Part shown: one piece after another, positions 11,560-21,144 of the stretch
Layout of the letters: each line of letters begins with the position of its first letter
Numbering within the stretch: the stretch's first letter is position 1
NCBI GenBank assembly: GCA_963762575.1
Contig: CAVXLL010000011.1
Span: forward strand, 124,001-188,000
From: AP-15 sp963762575
Lineage (GTDB): Bacteria; Pseudomonadota; Alphaproteobacteria; ATCC43930; CGMCC-115725
Length of the DNA stretch: 64,000 bases
Direction: 5' to 3'
Notes under the pieces: generated by a model
What the model was told of the DNA's origin: nothing
The model's database searches: none
Seen by the model: the letters and a program-made list of their open reading frames with translations, nothing else
Position numbers and translations under genes: made by a program

Positions 11560-11726
11560 CCGTTCACTTCTGACCCCTTTATTTTTGGCACAAAGACGCG
11601 AGCCGCACCACTGGTACCAGGTCGGCGTCGCGCTGCCCGAGACCGTCGTCGTGACCGCGCTGCGCCGGCCGCGCCCGTCTTAGGCGAAGCTCATCTGCTT
11701 GCCCGGATGCGCTGCATCGTATCTGC
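11560..11726. other. Unassigned gap before groES
   Basis: After the RAYT stop there is an open stretch ending in ...WYQVGVALPETVVVTALRRP with a stop at 11681-11683. It may be the tail of a lost gene; I cannot identify it. No other gene is visible before the groES promoter. Confidence 0.3.
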
Positions 11727-11755
11727 TTGACAAGCTGAGAGCACTCAATTATCTG
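11727..11755 (+). promoter_or_regulatory. Probable sigma-70 promoter of groESL
   Basis: TTGACA at 11727-11732 is a perfect -35 box. After 17 bases comes TATCTG at 11750-11755, a weak -10. The CIRCE operator starts two bases downstream, so a bound repressor would cover the start of transcription. Confidence 0.55.
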
Positions 11756-11756
11756 A

Positions 11757-11783
11757 GCAGCACTCTCAGAGCGAGAGTGCTAA
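11757..11783. promoter_or_regulatory. CIRCE operator (HrcA binding site)
   Basis: The right half GAGTGCTAA (11775-11783) is perfect; the left half GCAGCACTC (11757-11765) matches TTAGCACTC at seven of nine bases; the spacer is the canonical 9 bases. It lies between the promoter and groES, as expected for HrcA-repressed, heat-induced groESL. hrcA is not in this window. Confidence 0.85.
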
Positions 11784-11815
11784 TTCCATTTTGGTTTGGG
11801 CTCGAGGAGGTATTC

Positions 11816-12130
11816 ATGAAATTCCGTCCGTTGCACGACCGCGTGCTAATCAAGCGCGTCGAGGGCGAAGAGAAGACGGCGGGCGGCATCATCATCCCCG
11901 ACACGGCTAAAGAAAAGCCGATGGAGGGCGAGGTGGTCGCCGCCGGTCCGGGTGCGCGGGGCGACGATGGCAAGCTCCAGCCGATGGACGTCAAAGCGGG
12001 CGACCGGGTGCTGTTTGGCAAATGGTCGGGCACCGAGGTCAAGCTCGAGGGCGAAGAGCTGATCATCATGAAAGAGTCGGACATCATGGGCGTACTCGAC
12101 CACGGCGCCGCCGCACAAAAGGTCGCTTGA
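11816..12130 (+). CDS. groES: Co-chaperonin GroES
   Basis: A 104-residue, full-length 10-kDa chaperonin with the family landmarks: KFRPLHDRVLIKRVEGEEKT at the start, the mobile loop GGIIIPDTAKEKPMEGEVVA, and AGDRVLFGKWSGTEVKLEGE. It caps the GroEL ring in the cytoplasm. A strong GAGGAGG precedes the ATG. It is the first gene of the CIRCE-controlled operon, 14 bases before groEL. Confidence 0.97.
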   Translation: MKFRPLHDRVLIKRVEGEEKTAGGIIIPDTAKEKPMEGEVVAAGPGARGDDGKLQPMDVKAGDRVLFGKWSGTEVKLEGEELIIMKESDIMGVLDHGAAAQKVA

Positions 12131-12144
12131 GGAGAAGAAGAGAA

Positions 12145-13782
<1,638 letters not shown>

Positions 13783-13809
13783 ACAGACCCGCTCATCGCT
13801 TGAGCCAAG

Positions 13810-13848
13810 CCGCCCGCCCGCGGGAAACCGCAGGCGGGCGGTTTTGTT
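13810..13848 (+). terminator. Intrinsic terminator after groEL
   Basis: The arms CCGCCCGCC (13810-13818) and GGCGGGCGG (13833-13841) pair perfectly and are followed by TTTTGTT, 28 bases after the groEL stop. Confidence 0.85.
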
Positions 13849-13932
13849 AAGCACGAGGATGGGTTGCATAACGCCCAAATTGGATCAATCCTGCCCCGGC
13901 ATTTGTTTTGCGTGCCGGAGCGAGGAGGTCCA

Positions 13933-14541
13933 ATGGGCGAAGTCATTCCGTTCCCGTCACGCAACCTTGCCAATGCGGCGGCGGAAACCATTGCACGGCG
14001 ACGTCCGCCGGCGACGGTTTTTCACGACCGCGGCTGGCGCATTCTCGAACTGCCGAGCAGCGGACAATATCTCGCGGTATCCGGCTATTGCCGCCGCGGT
14101 ATCGTGGTCGGCCGCTTCGCTCCGCAGGCGGCTGCCGAGAACCACCACGAAGGCACCGAAATCGCCATCCTGACGCGCTGCGGCGCCGACGAGAAGCTGG
14201 CGCGCTGCACGATCGCTTGGCTGAATTCGGGTGGGCCGCGAACCGCCATCCTCGGCTCCTTCGTCATCGCTGCGGGCGGCCGCTACCGGTATTGGCGCGA
14301 TGCGATCGTCGAAGTCGCGGCGATCGGCGGGACCAGGCTCGCCAGGCTGCTCGACGGCAGCATCGCTATCGCCCGGGAACCGGAGCCGGTGCCGCTGCTC
14401 GATCTATTCGCCCCGGTCAAAGAGAACCGGTGTCGCGCCGCCTTCGATCGCCTGCCGCGCGAGATGCGCGCCGCCATTCTGCGCTGGGCCGATCCTCGGG
14501 CGCAATTTGGCGACTGGCCGGACCAGGCCTCTCGGGTGTAG
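13933..14541 (+). CDS. Hypothetical protein
   Basis: A 202-residue protein that I do not recognise. The start at 13933 (MGEVIPFPSRN) is set by AGGAGGT eight bases upstream; a longer frame begins at 13864 but lacks such a site. It has no signal peptide or membrane helix. The centre is beta-rich and hydrophobic (GQYLAVSGYCRRGIVVGRF, RTAILGSFVIAAGGRYRYW) and the end is helical (FDRLPREMRAAILRWADPR). It stands alone between the groEL terminator and a J-domain gene. Confidence 0.65.
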   Translation: MGEVIPFPSRNLANAAAETIARRRPPATVFHDRGWRILELPSSGQYLAVSGYCRRGIVVGRFAPQAAAENHHEGTEIAILTRCGADEKLARCTIAWLNSGGPRTAILGSFVIAAGGRYRYWRDAIVEVAAIGGTRLARLLDGSIAIAREPEPVPLLDLFAPVKENRCRAAFDRLPREMRAAILRWADPRAQFGDWPDQASRV

Positions 14542-14654
14542 CCGGCAATCGCCGTTTGCGCTTGCCGCAACCCTGCTCTGCTCAGCCGAACTGCCGGACC
14601 CCACGACACGCCGCATCCTTGCCAGCCGACAGCGCCCTGCCCATACTGATCGCG

Positions 14655-15255
14655 ATGCGGCGTCTTTTGTCAGATCCGATTTTCGAGGCGGCGACCAACG
14701 CGCCGATGCGGCCGTGCGACCACCCCGGCTGCGTCGGCGGCGGTGATTTCCGCGCGCCGAAATCCCGGCTCGATCTGCACGATTATCACTGGTTTTGCCT
14801 CGAGCACGTGCGCGCCTACAACTCCGCGTGGAATTACTATGCAGGGATGAGCGACGCCGAGATCGAAGCCGAGATCCGCCACGACACCGTCTGGCAACGC
14901 CCGAGCTGGCGGCTGGGTGATCGTCACGGCCCCGGTTACGCCGAGCGGATCCGCGACCCTTAGGCGTGTTCTCCGGCGGCCCGGAGGGGGCTGGGGAGCG
15001 CAGCCGGCGCAATGGCGACCACAGGGGGGCGACCACGGGCGGGATCCCGTCCGGCGCGCGCTGTCGGCGCGCGAGCAGGCGCTCGCCGTTTTCGAAATCG
15101 AGCCGCCCTTCACCCTGGTACGCCTCAAGGCGCGGTATAAGGTCCTGGTCAAATTGCACCATCCCGACGCCCATGGCGGCGACAAGGCGGCCGAGGAGAA
15201 GCTCAAGATCATCAATCAGGCTTATGCCACCTTGAAGGCCAGCTATTTCGCATGA
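14655..15255 (+). pseudogene. J-domain (DnaJ-like) protein, frameshifted
   Basis: The N-terminal part (ATG at 14655) reads a Cys-containing segment (RPCDHPGCVGGGDFRAPKSR, HWFCLEHVRAYNSAWNYYAG) found in alphaproteobacterial DnaJ-family proteins placed next to cobS. The C-terminal part is a J domain with LVKLHHPDAHGGDKAAEEKL (the HPD motif for DnaK stimulation) and INQAYATLKASY at the end. The first frame stops at 14961-14963. An intermediate frame (GVFSGGPEG) bridges 14960-15050 before the J-domain frame opens, so one or two indels in a G-rich tract break the gene. It may be a sequencing artefact. Confidence 0.75.
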
Positions 15256-15332
15256 ACCATCGCGCTGCCGCGCCTCGAACCCATCCTGCTCCACCACCCC
15301 ATCCTGCTCCACCACTGGGACAAAAGCGAATA

Positions 15333-16339
15333 ATGCCATCCGTTCAGCCAGGCGGCTCCCACCCCCGCCTTTCCTCTGGAACAGCCCGACATCACGATCT
15401 CGGTCCGCCAGACCTTCGGAATCAACAGCGATCTCCAGGTTCCGGCCTTCAGCCAGGCGAGCGAGCACGTCCCCGATCTCGACGACGCCTATCGTTTCGA
15501 TCGCGACACGACGTTGGCGATCCTCGCCGGCTTCGCGTTCAACCGCCGCGTGATGATCCAGGGCTATCACGGCACCGGCAAATCGACCCATGTCGAGCAG
15601 GTCGCCGCGCGGCTCAATTGGCCCTGCATCCGCGTCAACCTCGACAGCCACATCAGCCGCATCGACCTCGTCGGCAAGGACGCGATCGTCTTGCGCGACA
15701 ACAAGCAGGTGACCGAATTCCGCGAAGGCTTGCTGCCCTGGGCGTTGCAGCATCCGATGGCGTTGTGCTTCGACGAATACGATGCCGGCCGCCCCGACGT
15801 CATGTTCGTGATCCAGCGCGTGCTCGAGGTCGAGGGCAAGCTGACCCTGCTCGACCAGAACCGGGTGATCCGGCCGCATTCCTGCTTCCGGCTGTTCTCG
15901 ACCGCGAACACGGTCGGCCTCGGCGACACGACCGGCCTCTATCACGGCACGCAGCAGATCAACCAGGGCCAGATGGACCGCTGGAACATCGTCGCGACAC
16001 TGAACTACCTGCCGCACGACGCCGAGGTCGACATCGTCTTGTCGAAAGTGCCGGACTACGACAACGACGAGGGCCGGCGGACAGATCAGCGCGATGGTGG
16101 CGCTGGCCGATCTGACCCGCGCCGGGTTCATCAACGGCGACATCTCGACCGTGATGTCGCCGCGCACGGTCATGACCTGGGCCGAGAACGCCCGCATTTT
16201 CAGCGATCTCGCTTTTGCTTTCCGGCTCACCTTCCTCAACAAATGCGACGAGACGGAACGCCCGACGGTGGCGGAATACTATCAGCGCTGCTTCGGCACC
16301 GAGCTGGCGGAAACCGGCGTCAACGCGACGTTGATCTAG
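15333..16339 (+). pseudogene. cobS: Cobaltochelatase AAA+ subunit CobS, two frameshifts
   Basis: CobS is the ATPase of the oxygen-dependent cobaltochelatase (CobNST) that inserts cobalt into hydrogenobyrinate a,c-diamide. The core is nearly identical to known CobS: ISVRQTFGINSDLQVPAFSQ, the Walker A GYHGTGKST, NLDSHISRIDLVGKDAIV, the Walker B-like LCFDEYDAGRPD, and STANTVGLGDTTGLYHGTQQ. The first frame from ATG 15333 (MPSVQPGG) must shift near 15365-15378 in a C-rich stretch, and a second shift near 16075 leads to MVALADLTRAGFINGDIST and the stop at 16337-16339. Because cobT downstream is intact, sequencing indels are plausible. Confidence 0.85.
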
Positions 16340-16357
16340 GCCGGGCCGATAAGTCTG

Positions 16358-18205
16358 ATGGCCCAAGACTTCTCCCCGACCGAGATCTTCAAGCGCGCCA
16401 CCGCAGCGACGTTGCGAGCGATCGCCGAGCGCGACGACGTGACCGTAGGCTTCGGGCCGGAACCGGCAGGCCAGAGCGGTGCGCGGGTGCGGCTGCCGAA
16501 CCCGCCGCGCGACCTCCCGGCCGAGGAGGCGGCGCAATTGCGCGGCGCCGCCGACAGCGTGGCGTTGCGGCTGCGCTATCACGACGACGCGGTACACGGC
16601 AAACGCGTGCCGAGCGGGCCCCTCGCCAGGGCGGTCTTCGAGGCGGTCGAGCAGGCGCGGGTCGAGGCGCTGGGCTCCCGACGCATGGCCGGGGTCGCTT
16701 CAAATCTGGCAGCGATGCTCGACGAGCAGTATCGCCGACAAGGTTACGAGCGGATCACCGAGCGCACCGAAAGCACGATGGCCGAGGCGGTGCGTCTGCT
16801 GACCCGCGAGGCATTGACCAGAGAGCGCCCGCCGCCCGCGGCGCGGCGTGTCGTCGATCTGTGGCGCCCCTGGCTCGAAGCGAAGATCGGCAGGGATTTC
16901 GGCGAGCTCGACCGCGCGATCCTCGATCAGGACGCCTATGCGCGGGCCACCCGCAAGTTGCTTCAGGACCTCGACCTCGATCTCGGCGAAGCCGACGAGT
17001 CGGAGGACACCGAAGAGCAACAGGGCGGCGAGGAGTCGGAGAGCGAGAACCAGAGCGAGGGCGAGGGCGCCACCGCCGGCGCCCAGGCTTCCGACGAGGG
17101 CTCGCCCGCGGAGGGGGCGGCCGAGGACGCGCGGGATGCCGCCGAGGCCGGCGACGGCGAGATGATGCCGGGTTCGAGCGACGACGATCCGGGCCGGCCC
17201 GGCCGCCCCGGGCAGATGCCGCGCGGGCGCAACGACGACACCGCGGTCTATCGCGCCTTCAGCGTCGCTTCGGACGAGGTCGTCGAGGCCGATCAGCTGT
17301 GCGACGCCGACGAGCTGTCGCGGCTGCGCCATCTGCTCGACCAGCAGCTGTCGCATCTGCAGAGCGTCATCGCACGCCTCGCCAACCGACTGCAGCGCAA
17401 GTTGATGGCGAAGCAGACCCGCGCCTGGGAATTCGACCTCGACGAGGGCCTGCTCGACGCCGCACGGCTGTCGCGCATCGTCGCCAACCCGGTCCTGCCG
17501 CTCGCCTACAAGCGCGAGCGCGAGACTGATTTCCGCGACACCGTCGTGACCCTTTTGATCGACAATTCGGGGTCGATGCGCGGCCGGCCGATCACGGTCG
17601 CGGCGATGAGCGCCGACATCCTCGCGCGCACCCTCGAACGCTGCGGCGTCAAGGTCGAAATCCTCGGCTTTACGACCCGCGCGTGGAAGGGCGGGCAGGC
17701 GCGCGAGCGCTGGATCGCCGCCGGCAAGCCGCCCAACCCGGGCCGCCTCAACGATCTGCGCCACATCGTCTACAAACCGGCCGACGCCCCGTGGCGGCGC
17801 GCGCGGCGCAGCCTCGGGTTGATGCTGCGCGAGGGCATCCTGAAGGAAAACATCGACGGCGAGGCGCTGATCTGGGCGCATGACCGCCTGCGCGGGCGTT
17901 CCGAGCAGCGCCGCATCCTGATGGTGATCTCCGACGGCGCGCCGGTCGACAACTCGACCCTATCGGTCAACCCCGGCAACTACCTCGAAAAGCACCTGCG
18001 CGAGGTGATCCACGACATCGAGCGCCTCGGCGAGGTCGAGCTCACCGCCATCGGCATCGGCCACGACGTGACCCGCTATTACCGCCGCGCCGTCACGATC
18101 GTCGACGCCGAGCAATTGGGCGGCGTCATGCTCGAGCGCCTCGCCGAGCTCTTCGACGAAGACCGCGGCTCTAACACCCGCGTCCGCAGCCGCCGCGCGG
18201 CTTGA
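16358..18205 (+). CDS. cobT: Cobaltochelatase subunit CobT
   Basis: A 615-residue partner of CobS in the aerobic B12 pathway. The N-terminal half is helical, the middle is a long acidic linker (about 205-305, rich in D/E/S/G), and the C-terminal 200 residues form a von Willebrand A domain with an intact MIDAS motif, LLIDNSGSMRG, around residue 398, plus ISDGAPVD later. It starts 18 bases after cobS. Its last 23 codons are one copy of a repeated sequence found again at 20440-20508 and partly at 21027-21052, the mark of an element inserted in the gene's 3' end. The encoded tail (LERLAELFDEDRG, RVRSRR) looks functional, so the insertion probably kept the gene intact. Confidence 0.93.
   Translation: MAQDFSPTEIFKRATAATLRAIAERDDVTVGFGPEPAGQSGARVRLPNPPRDLPAEEAAQLRGAADSVALRLRYHDDAVHGKRVPSGPLARAVFEAVEQARVEALGSRRMAGVASNLAAMLDEQYRRQGYERITERTESTMAEAVRLLTREALTRERPPPAARRVVDLWRPWLEAKIGRDFGELDRAILDQDAYARATRKLLQDLDLDLGEADESEDTEEQQGGEESESENQSEGEGATAGAQASDEGSPAEGAAEDARDAAEAGDGEMMPGSSDDDPGRPGRPGQMPRGRNDDTAVYRAFSVASDEVVEADQLCDADELSRLRHLLDQQLSHLQSVIARLANRLQRKLMAKQTRAWEFDLDEGLLDAARLSRIVANPVLPLAYKRERETDFRDTVVTLLIDNSGSMRGRPITVAAMSADILARTLERCGVKVEILGFTTRAWKGGQARERWIAAGKPPNPGRLNDLRHIVYKPADAPWRRARRSLGLMLREGILKENIDGEALIWAHDRLRGRSEQRRILMVISDGAPVDNSTLSVNPGNYLEKHLREVIHDIERLGEVELTAIGIGHDVTRYYRRAVTIVDAEQLGGVMLERLAELFDEDRGSNTRVRSRRAA
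18131..18199. repeat. Direct repeat 1 (cobT 3' end, attL-like)
   Basis: 69 bases of the cobT terminus, from CTCGAGCGCCTCGCC to GCCGCCGCGCG. It aligns without gaps to 20440-20508 with 8 mismatches (61/69). It marks the left edge of the island containing the resolvase. Confidence 0.75.
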
Positions 18206-18283
18206 TCGCACTCGCTGTCCCTCGCGGCAGTCGCGCGATTGCAAACCTGCGGAGCGGAGCCGACGTATTGCATTAATCAAGAC

Positions 18284-18348
18284 TTTCGGGCATTTCGGTT
18301 AAGCCTTTGCTGTCAAAGGGTTACAAGGCCCGTAAGATATGCCCGAAA
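18284..18348. promoter_or_regulatory. Inverted repeat flanking the resolvase start
   Basis: TTTCGGGCAT at 18284-18293 is the exact complement of ATGCCCGAAA at 18339-18348, which includes the resolvase start codon. The spacing suggests an autoregulatory or recombination (res-like) site, but this is inference from symmetry alone. Confidence 0.35.
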
Positions 18349-18908
18349 CAAAATCGCAAAACCGCCCTATCGGCTATGCCGGCGTCAGCACCTACGGCCA
18401 GACGCTTGACGCCCAGCTTGAGCAGTTGCGCAAGGCAGGATGCGCCAAGATTTTCCGCGAAAAGGTGACGGGCGCGCGAGCCGACCGGCGCGAACTGTTG
18501 AAGCTGTTGAGAGCCATCACCCCCGGCGACGTGGTGACGGTGACGCGGATCGACCGGCTTGCCCGCTCGACCTTCGACCTGTTCGCCATCGTCAAGCAGA
18601 TCGTGGACGCTGGAGCGCAATTCCGGTCACTGGCGGAACCGTGGGCCGACACCGGCACCAGCACCGGGCGATTGATGATTGCCGTTCTCGGCGGCCTAGC
18701 GGACGTGGAGCGCGATCTAATCCGCACCCGCACGGCGGAAGGGCGCGCGCGGGCCAAGGCGCGCGGGCAGCACATGGGCCGACCGCCGAAACTCACGCCG
18801 CAGCAGCAGAAAGAAGCACGGCGGCGGCGGGCCGAAGGGGCAACGCTCAAGGAACTGGCGAAAAGCTACAATGTCGGGCGAGCAACGATTTCAAGGATCA
18901 CGCCGTGA
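18339..18908 (+). CDS. Serine recombinase (resolvase/invertase family)
   Basis: A 189-residue small serine recombinase: catalytic domain about 1-140 and a C-terminal helix-turn-helix (LKELAKSYNVGRATISRI). The nucleophile Ser is in IGYAGVSTYGQ and the TRIDRLARS motif supplies the paired active-site arginines. The residue before Val-Ser is Gly, where the family has a catalytic Arg (YARVS in gamma-delta resolvase); one base change (CGC to GGC) would explain this and may have inactivated it. It is the only recombinase in the cobT island, and a fragment of a second copy lies at 10100-10163. It ends 8 bases from the convergent gene on the minus strand. Confidence 0.88.
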   Translation: MPETKSQNRPIGYAGVSTYGQTLDAQLEQLRKAGCAKIFREKVTGARADRRELLKLLRAITPGDVVTVTRIDRLARSTFDLFAIVKQIVDAGAQFRSLAEPWADTGTSTGRLMIAVLGGLADVERDLIRTRTAEGRARAKARGQHMGRPPKLTPQQQKEARRRRAEGATLKELAKSYNVGRATISRITP

Positions 18909-18916
18909 CGGCGAGG

Positions 18917-20104
18917 CTACTCACCACCATTTCGATCAACCCCGTATACCTTTCTCAAATATCCCTCGGAAAGAAGGTTTTCCATTTCCTCACTGCGATA
19001 CTTGAGAAAGGGCGGTACATGCTCGGATGTTCCGACGGGTGGCTCCCAGCCGAAAGCATTCACCGCCCATGCGCCCAATTCATTTGCCCGAATTGACCAG
19101 AGAGGCGGCAATAGATTGCAGAAGCTTCCGTAGAGATCAGCAGCCTTACGCTGGATGAGATTGCGCAATGGAAAGGAAAAATCCGTCGGGCGCATCAAGT
19201 GATCAGGGGTATAGACCGAATTTGCAACGCTGGTGAATAGCCCGAAAAGCGTTTTCCACGGAAGTTCTGGTGTGTTACTACAATCAAACTCGTCTCCGCC
19301 TCTGTCTTTAAAATTTTTGTGATCCGCAAGATGCGCGAGAGAGTAGCCGGGTGGCCCTGAATTCTGGAAGGGCTTGCCCCGAAAGATGAAGCTCCAAATA
19401 GCCTTTGGATGGTCGTTGTCATCCACATCGAGAGCGTTTGCGAACCCTGCTGCTGTCACCGGCCTTTTGCGTCGATACTGTGCGATCTCCGTGGCTCCGA
19501 CGTAGCGGCGCACACCGGGGAAGGCGCAGGGCGAATGCTCCCATAGGTAGAGAGATGGATCGATGCCAGATTTCTTCAATCGATCACTCCACCCCTCACG
19601 GCGGCATTCATTGTCTTCGACCACTGCCCGAACGATGTCCGGATGCAGAAACCGTATGTAGGGAATTGTGATACGTGCTAATTGAAGCAATTCGTCGTTG
19701 CCTGGTAATTTCCATTCCGGCCAAGATACAGTCCTGCGCGGCAGCGGCGCTGCGACGGGCTTCATGTCGCCTGACGAATCGGGTTGTTTTAAGAGCGTTT
19801 GAAAAACCAAATCATCCCTAAAGCGAAGATATAGGCGGATTGCAGCGGCTAGAGAATTAGTACCTTCCTTTATATTCGCTCCTTCAGAAAACTTAATTGA
19901 ATGTCGTGGAGCTAGACCTGATCGCTCGTCTTCGCGGGAGTATTCCAACCGGGCGAGCAAGGTTACCATTCGGTCAGTTGAGAAGTGCTGCTCGAGATCT
20001 CCTTCTGATTTTTCTAAGCGCCTGCAACGAGCAAGCGCATCTCTCTCCGGAGGAAGACTAATTGTTGGACATTGCCGTAACCATTGCTGGAACTCAGGGC
20101 GCAT
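18917..20104 (-). CDS. Unrecognised island cargo protein, possible HNH-like nuclease
   Basis: 395 residues from ATG 20104, chosen because GAGGT lies about 10 bases upstream; an ORF extension to 20200 lacks support. There is no signal peptide or membrane segment. I do not recognise the family. Features: a charged helical N-terminal half; a segment GYSLAHLADHKNFKDRGGDE near residues 280-300 with the His-x3-Asp-His arrangement of some HNH sites; then GLFTSVANSVYTPDHLMRPT, with a conserved-looking Asn, and QRKAADLYGSFCNLLPP. Its base composition is visibly more AT-rich than cobT. As the main cargo of a small resolvase island it could be a defence or selfish gene, but that is inference. Confidence 0.6.
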   Translation of the reverse strand: MRPEFQQWLRQCPTISLPPERDALARCRRLEKSEGDLEQHFSTDRMVTLLARLEYSREDERSGLAPRHSIKFSEGANIKEGTNSLAAAIRLYLRFRDDLVFQTLLKQPDSSGDMKPVAAPLPRRTVSWPEWKLPGNDELLQLARITIPYIRFLHPDIVRAVVEDNECRREGWSDRLKKSGIDPSLYLWEHSPCAFPGVRRYVGATEIAQYRRKRPVTAAGFANALDVDDNDHPKAIWSFIFRGKPFQNSGPPGYSLAHLADHKNFKDRGGDEFDCSNTPELPWKTLFGLFTSVANSVYTPDHLMRPTDFSFPLRNLIQRKAADLYGSFCNLLPPLWSIRANELGAWAVNAFGWEPPVGTSEHVPPFLKYRSEEMENLLSEGYLRKVYGVDRNGGE

Positions 20105-20439
20105 TAGCTCATTACCTCTACAACGTGCGCTGGAAGCCATCGCCAGCATGGAGCCGCAATCACGCAATTTGCCAGATCGAAGCGGGAAGACATCAGGCAA
20201 GCCGGCATACGGTGCCCGTCATCGTTGAATTAAAATATGGTGTGACAGGCGATTTTTCCAGAGCGCCCATTCCACGACACAGGTATCCACGATTTCCAGA
20301 AAACAGATTATCCGACATTTGATGTAGGTGCCCGATCAAAATGTCACTCCTCTGCCCGTCCGAGATGACCCTGTCCGGGGATTTTCGGAGGGGACCAACG
20401 ACGACAATTCGGCTGATGACCGATCGCCAGGTGATGCGG
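20105..20439. other. Gap between the cargo gene and direct repeat 2
   Basis: The cargo gene's upstream region. I see no credible gene. It contains GGCGATTTTTCCAGAGCGCC near 20249 and a stretch GGGGATTTTCGGAGGGGACC near 20378 that may be mobile-element debris. Confidence 0.3.
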
Positions 20440-20508
20440 CTCGAGCGCCTCGCCAAGCTCTTCGACAAAGAGCGCGGCCTCAATACCCGCGTGCGCAGCC
20501 GCCGCGCG
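20440..20508. repeat. Direct repeat 2 (second cobT 3' end copy)
   Basis: It aligns to 18131-18199 (61/69). In frame it still encodes LERLAKLFDKERGLNTRVRS, a CobT C-terminus differing by conservative changes, and the similarity fades upstream of MRLERLA. This is the remnant of a cobT tail displaced by an insertion, or the att end carried by the element. Confidence 0.75.
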
Positions 20509-20516
20509 TCTGACGG

Positions 20517-21026
20517 CAAAGGTTCGTCGTTTGTTCTGGACTTATACGCGCGGAAGGTGTATATATCTGCGTTTGCCTGATCGGGAGCGCCCATGTCGTC
20601 CTTGCGCACCGCGCGGCAGGACTGGCCGCAGGGGTTCGTTCGCGCACGGTTCGCGCGTCGATGAATTCCGCGGTTGGCGTATACATGGCCGGAGCGGGAT
20701 ATTTCCTCTGGCGGACGCTCCGGCTGGCCGGATCCTACGCGTTAATTTAAATTCGAGCAATTATGGAGAGGTGCGGCGGCCAACAAGCCACCGCGCTCGC
20801 TCGCGCGCGAGTTCCGCAAGCCGTGTCAATAATAGCGGGAAAACAGCCAGGAACAGCGAGCGATAACAGCGAAGTGTTCGGGCCGAAACCGAGGATTTCT
20901 GCGCCCGAGGGCGATATTTCCGCTGTTATTTTCGGTAATAACAGCGGGAACAGCGAAACCGGAAGAGCCGGGCGGGGCGCGCCCGGCCGCGGGTAACTCA
21001 CAGCTCGCCGTAGGTGCTGTTCTTCC
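20517..21026. repeat. Gene-free segment with AATAACAGCG repeats and a hairpin
   Basis: No gene is seen. Between direct repeats 2 and 3 there are spaced motifs AATAGCGGGA (about 20830), GATAACAGCGA (about 20861) and AATAACAGCGGGAA (20937), the last forming a perfect 10-bp stem CGCTGTTATT (20921-20930) / AATAACAGCG (20937-20946) with a 6-base loop. These look like recombinase or replication-protein binding repeats left by a second, now empty, insertion. Confidence 0.45.
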
Positions 21027-21052
21027 GAGGACCGCGGCGCCAATACCCGCGT
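21027..21052. repeat. Direct repeat 3 (partial cobT 3' end copy)
   Basis: GAGGACCGCGGCGCCAATAC followed by CCGCGT repeats the core of direct repeats 1 and 2 (GA-GA/C-CGCGGC...AATACCCGCGT). In frame it encodes EDRGANTRVKRGGGGG, another plausible CobT terminus. It probably marks the right edge of the insertion region. Confidence 0.6.
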
Positions 21053-21144
21053 CAAGAGGGGTGGCGGAGGGGGCATAATCCGTGGACATGCTCGGTCCGG
21101 TATCGGATATTTTCTCGCCCACTCGAGACCCGGAAGGGGAAGCC

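Noticed and set aside
15252..16115. 287-residue plus-strand frame rich in Arg/Pro/His over cobS
   Set aside because: Only its first part (from 15333) belongs to CobS; the rest is a shadow of the CobS coding frame.
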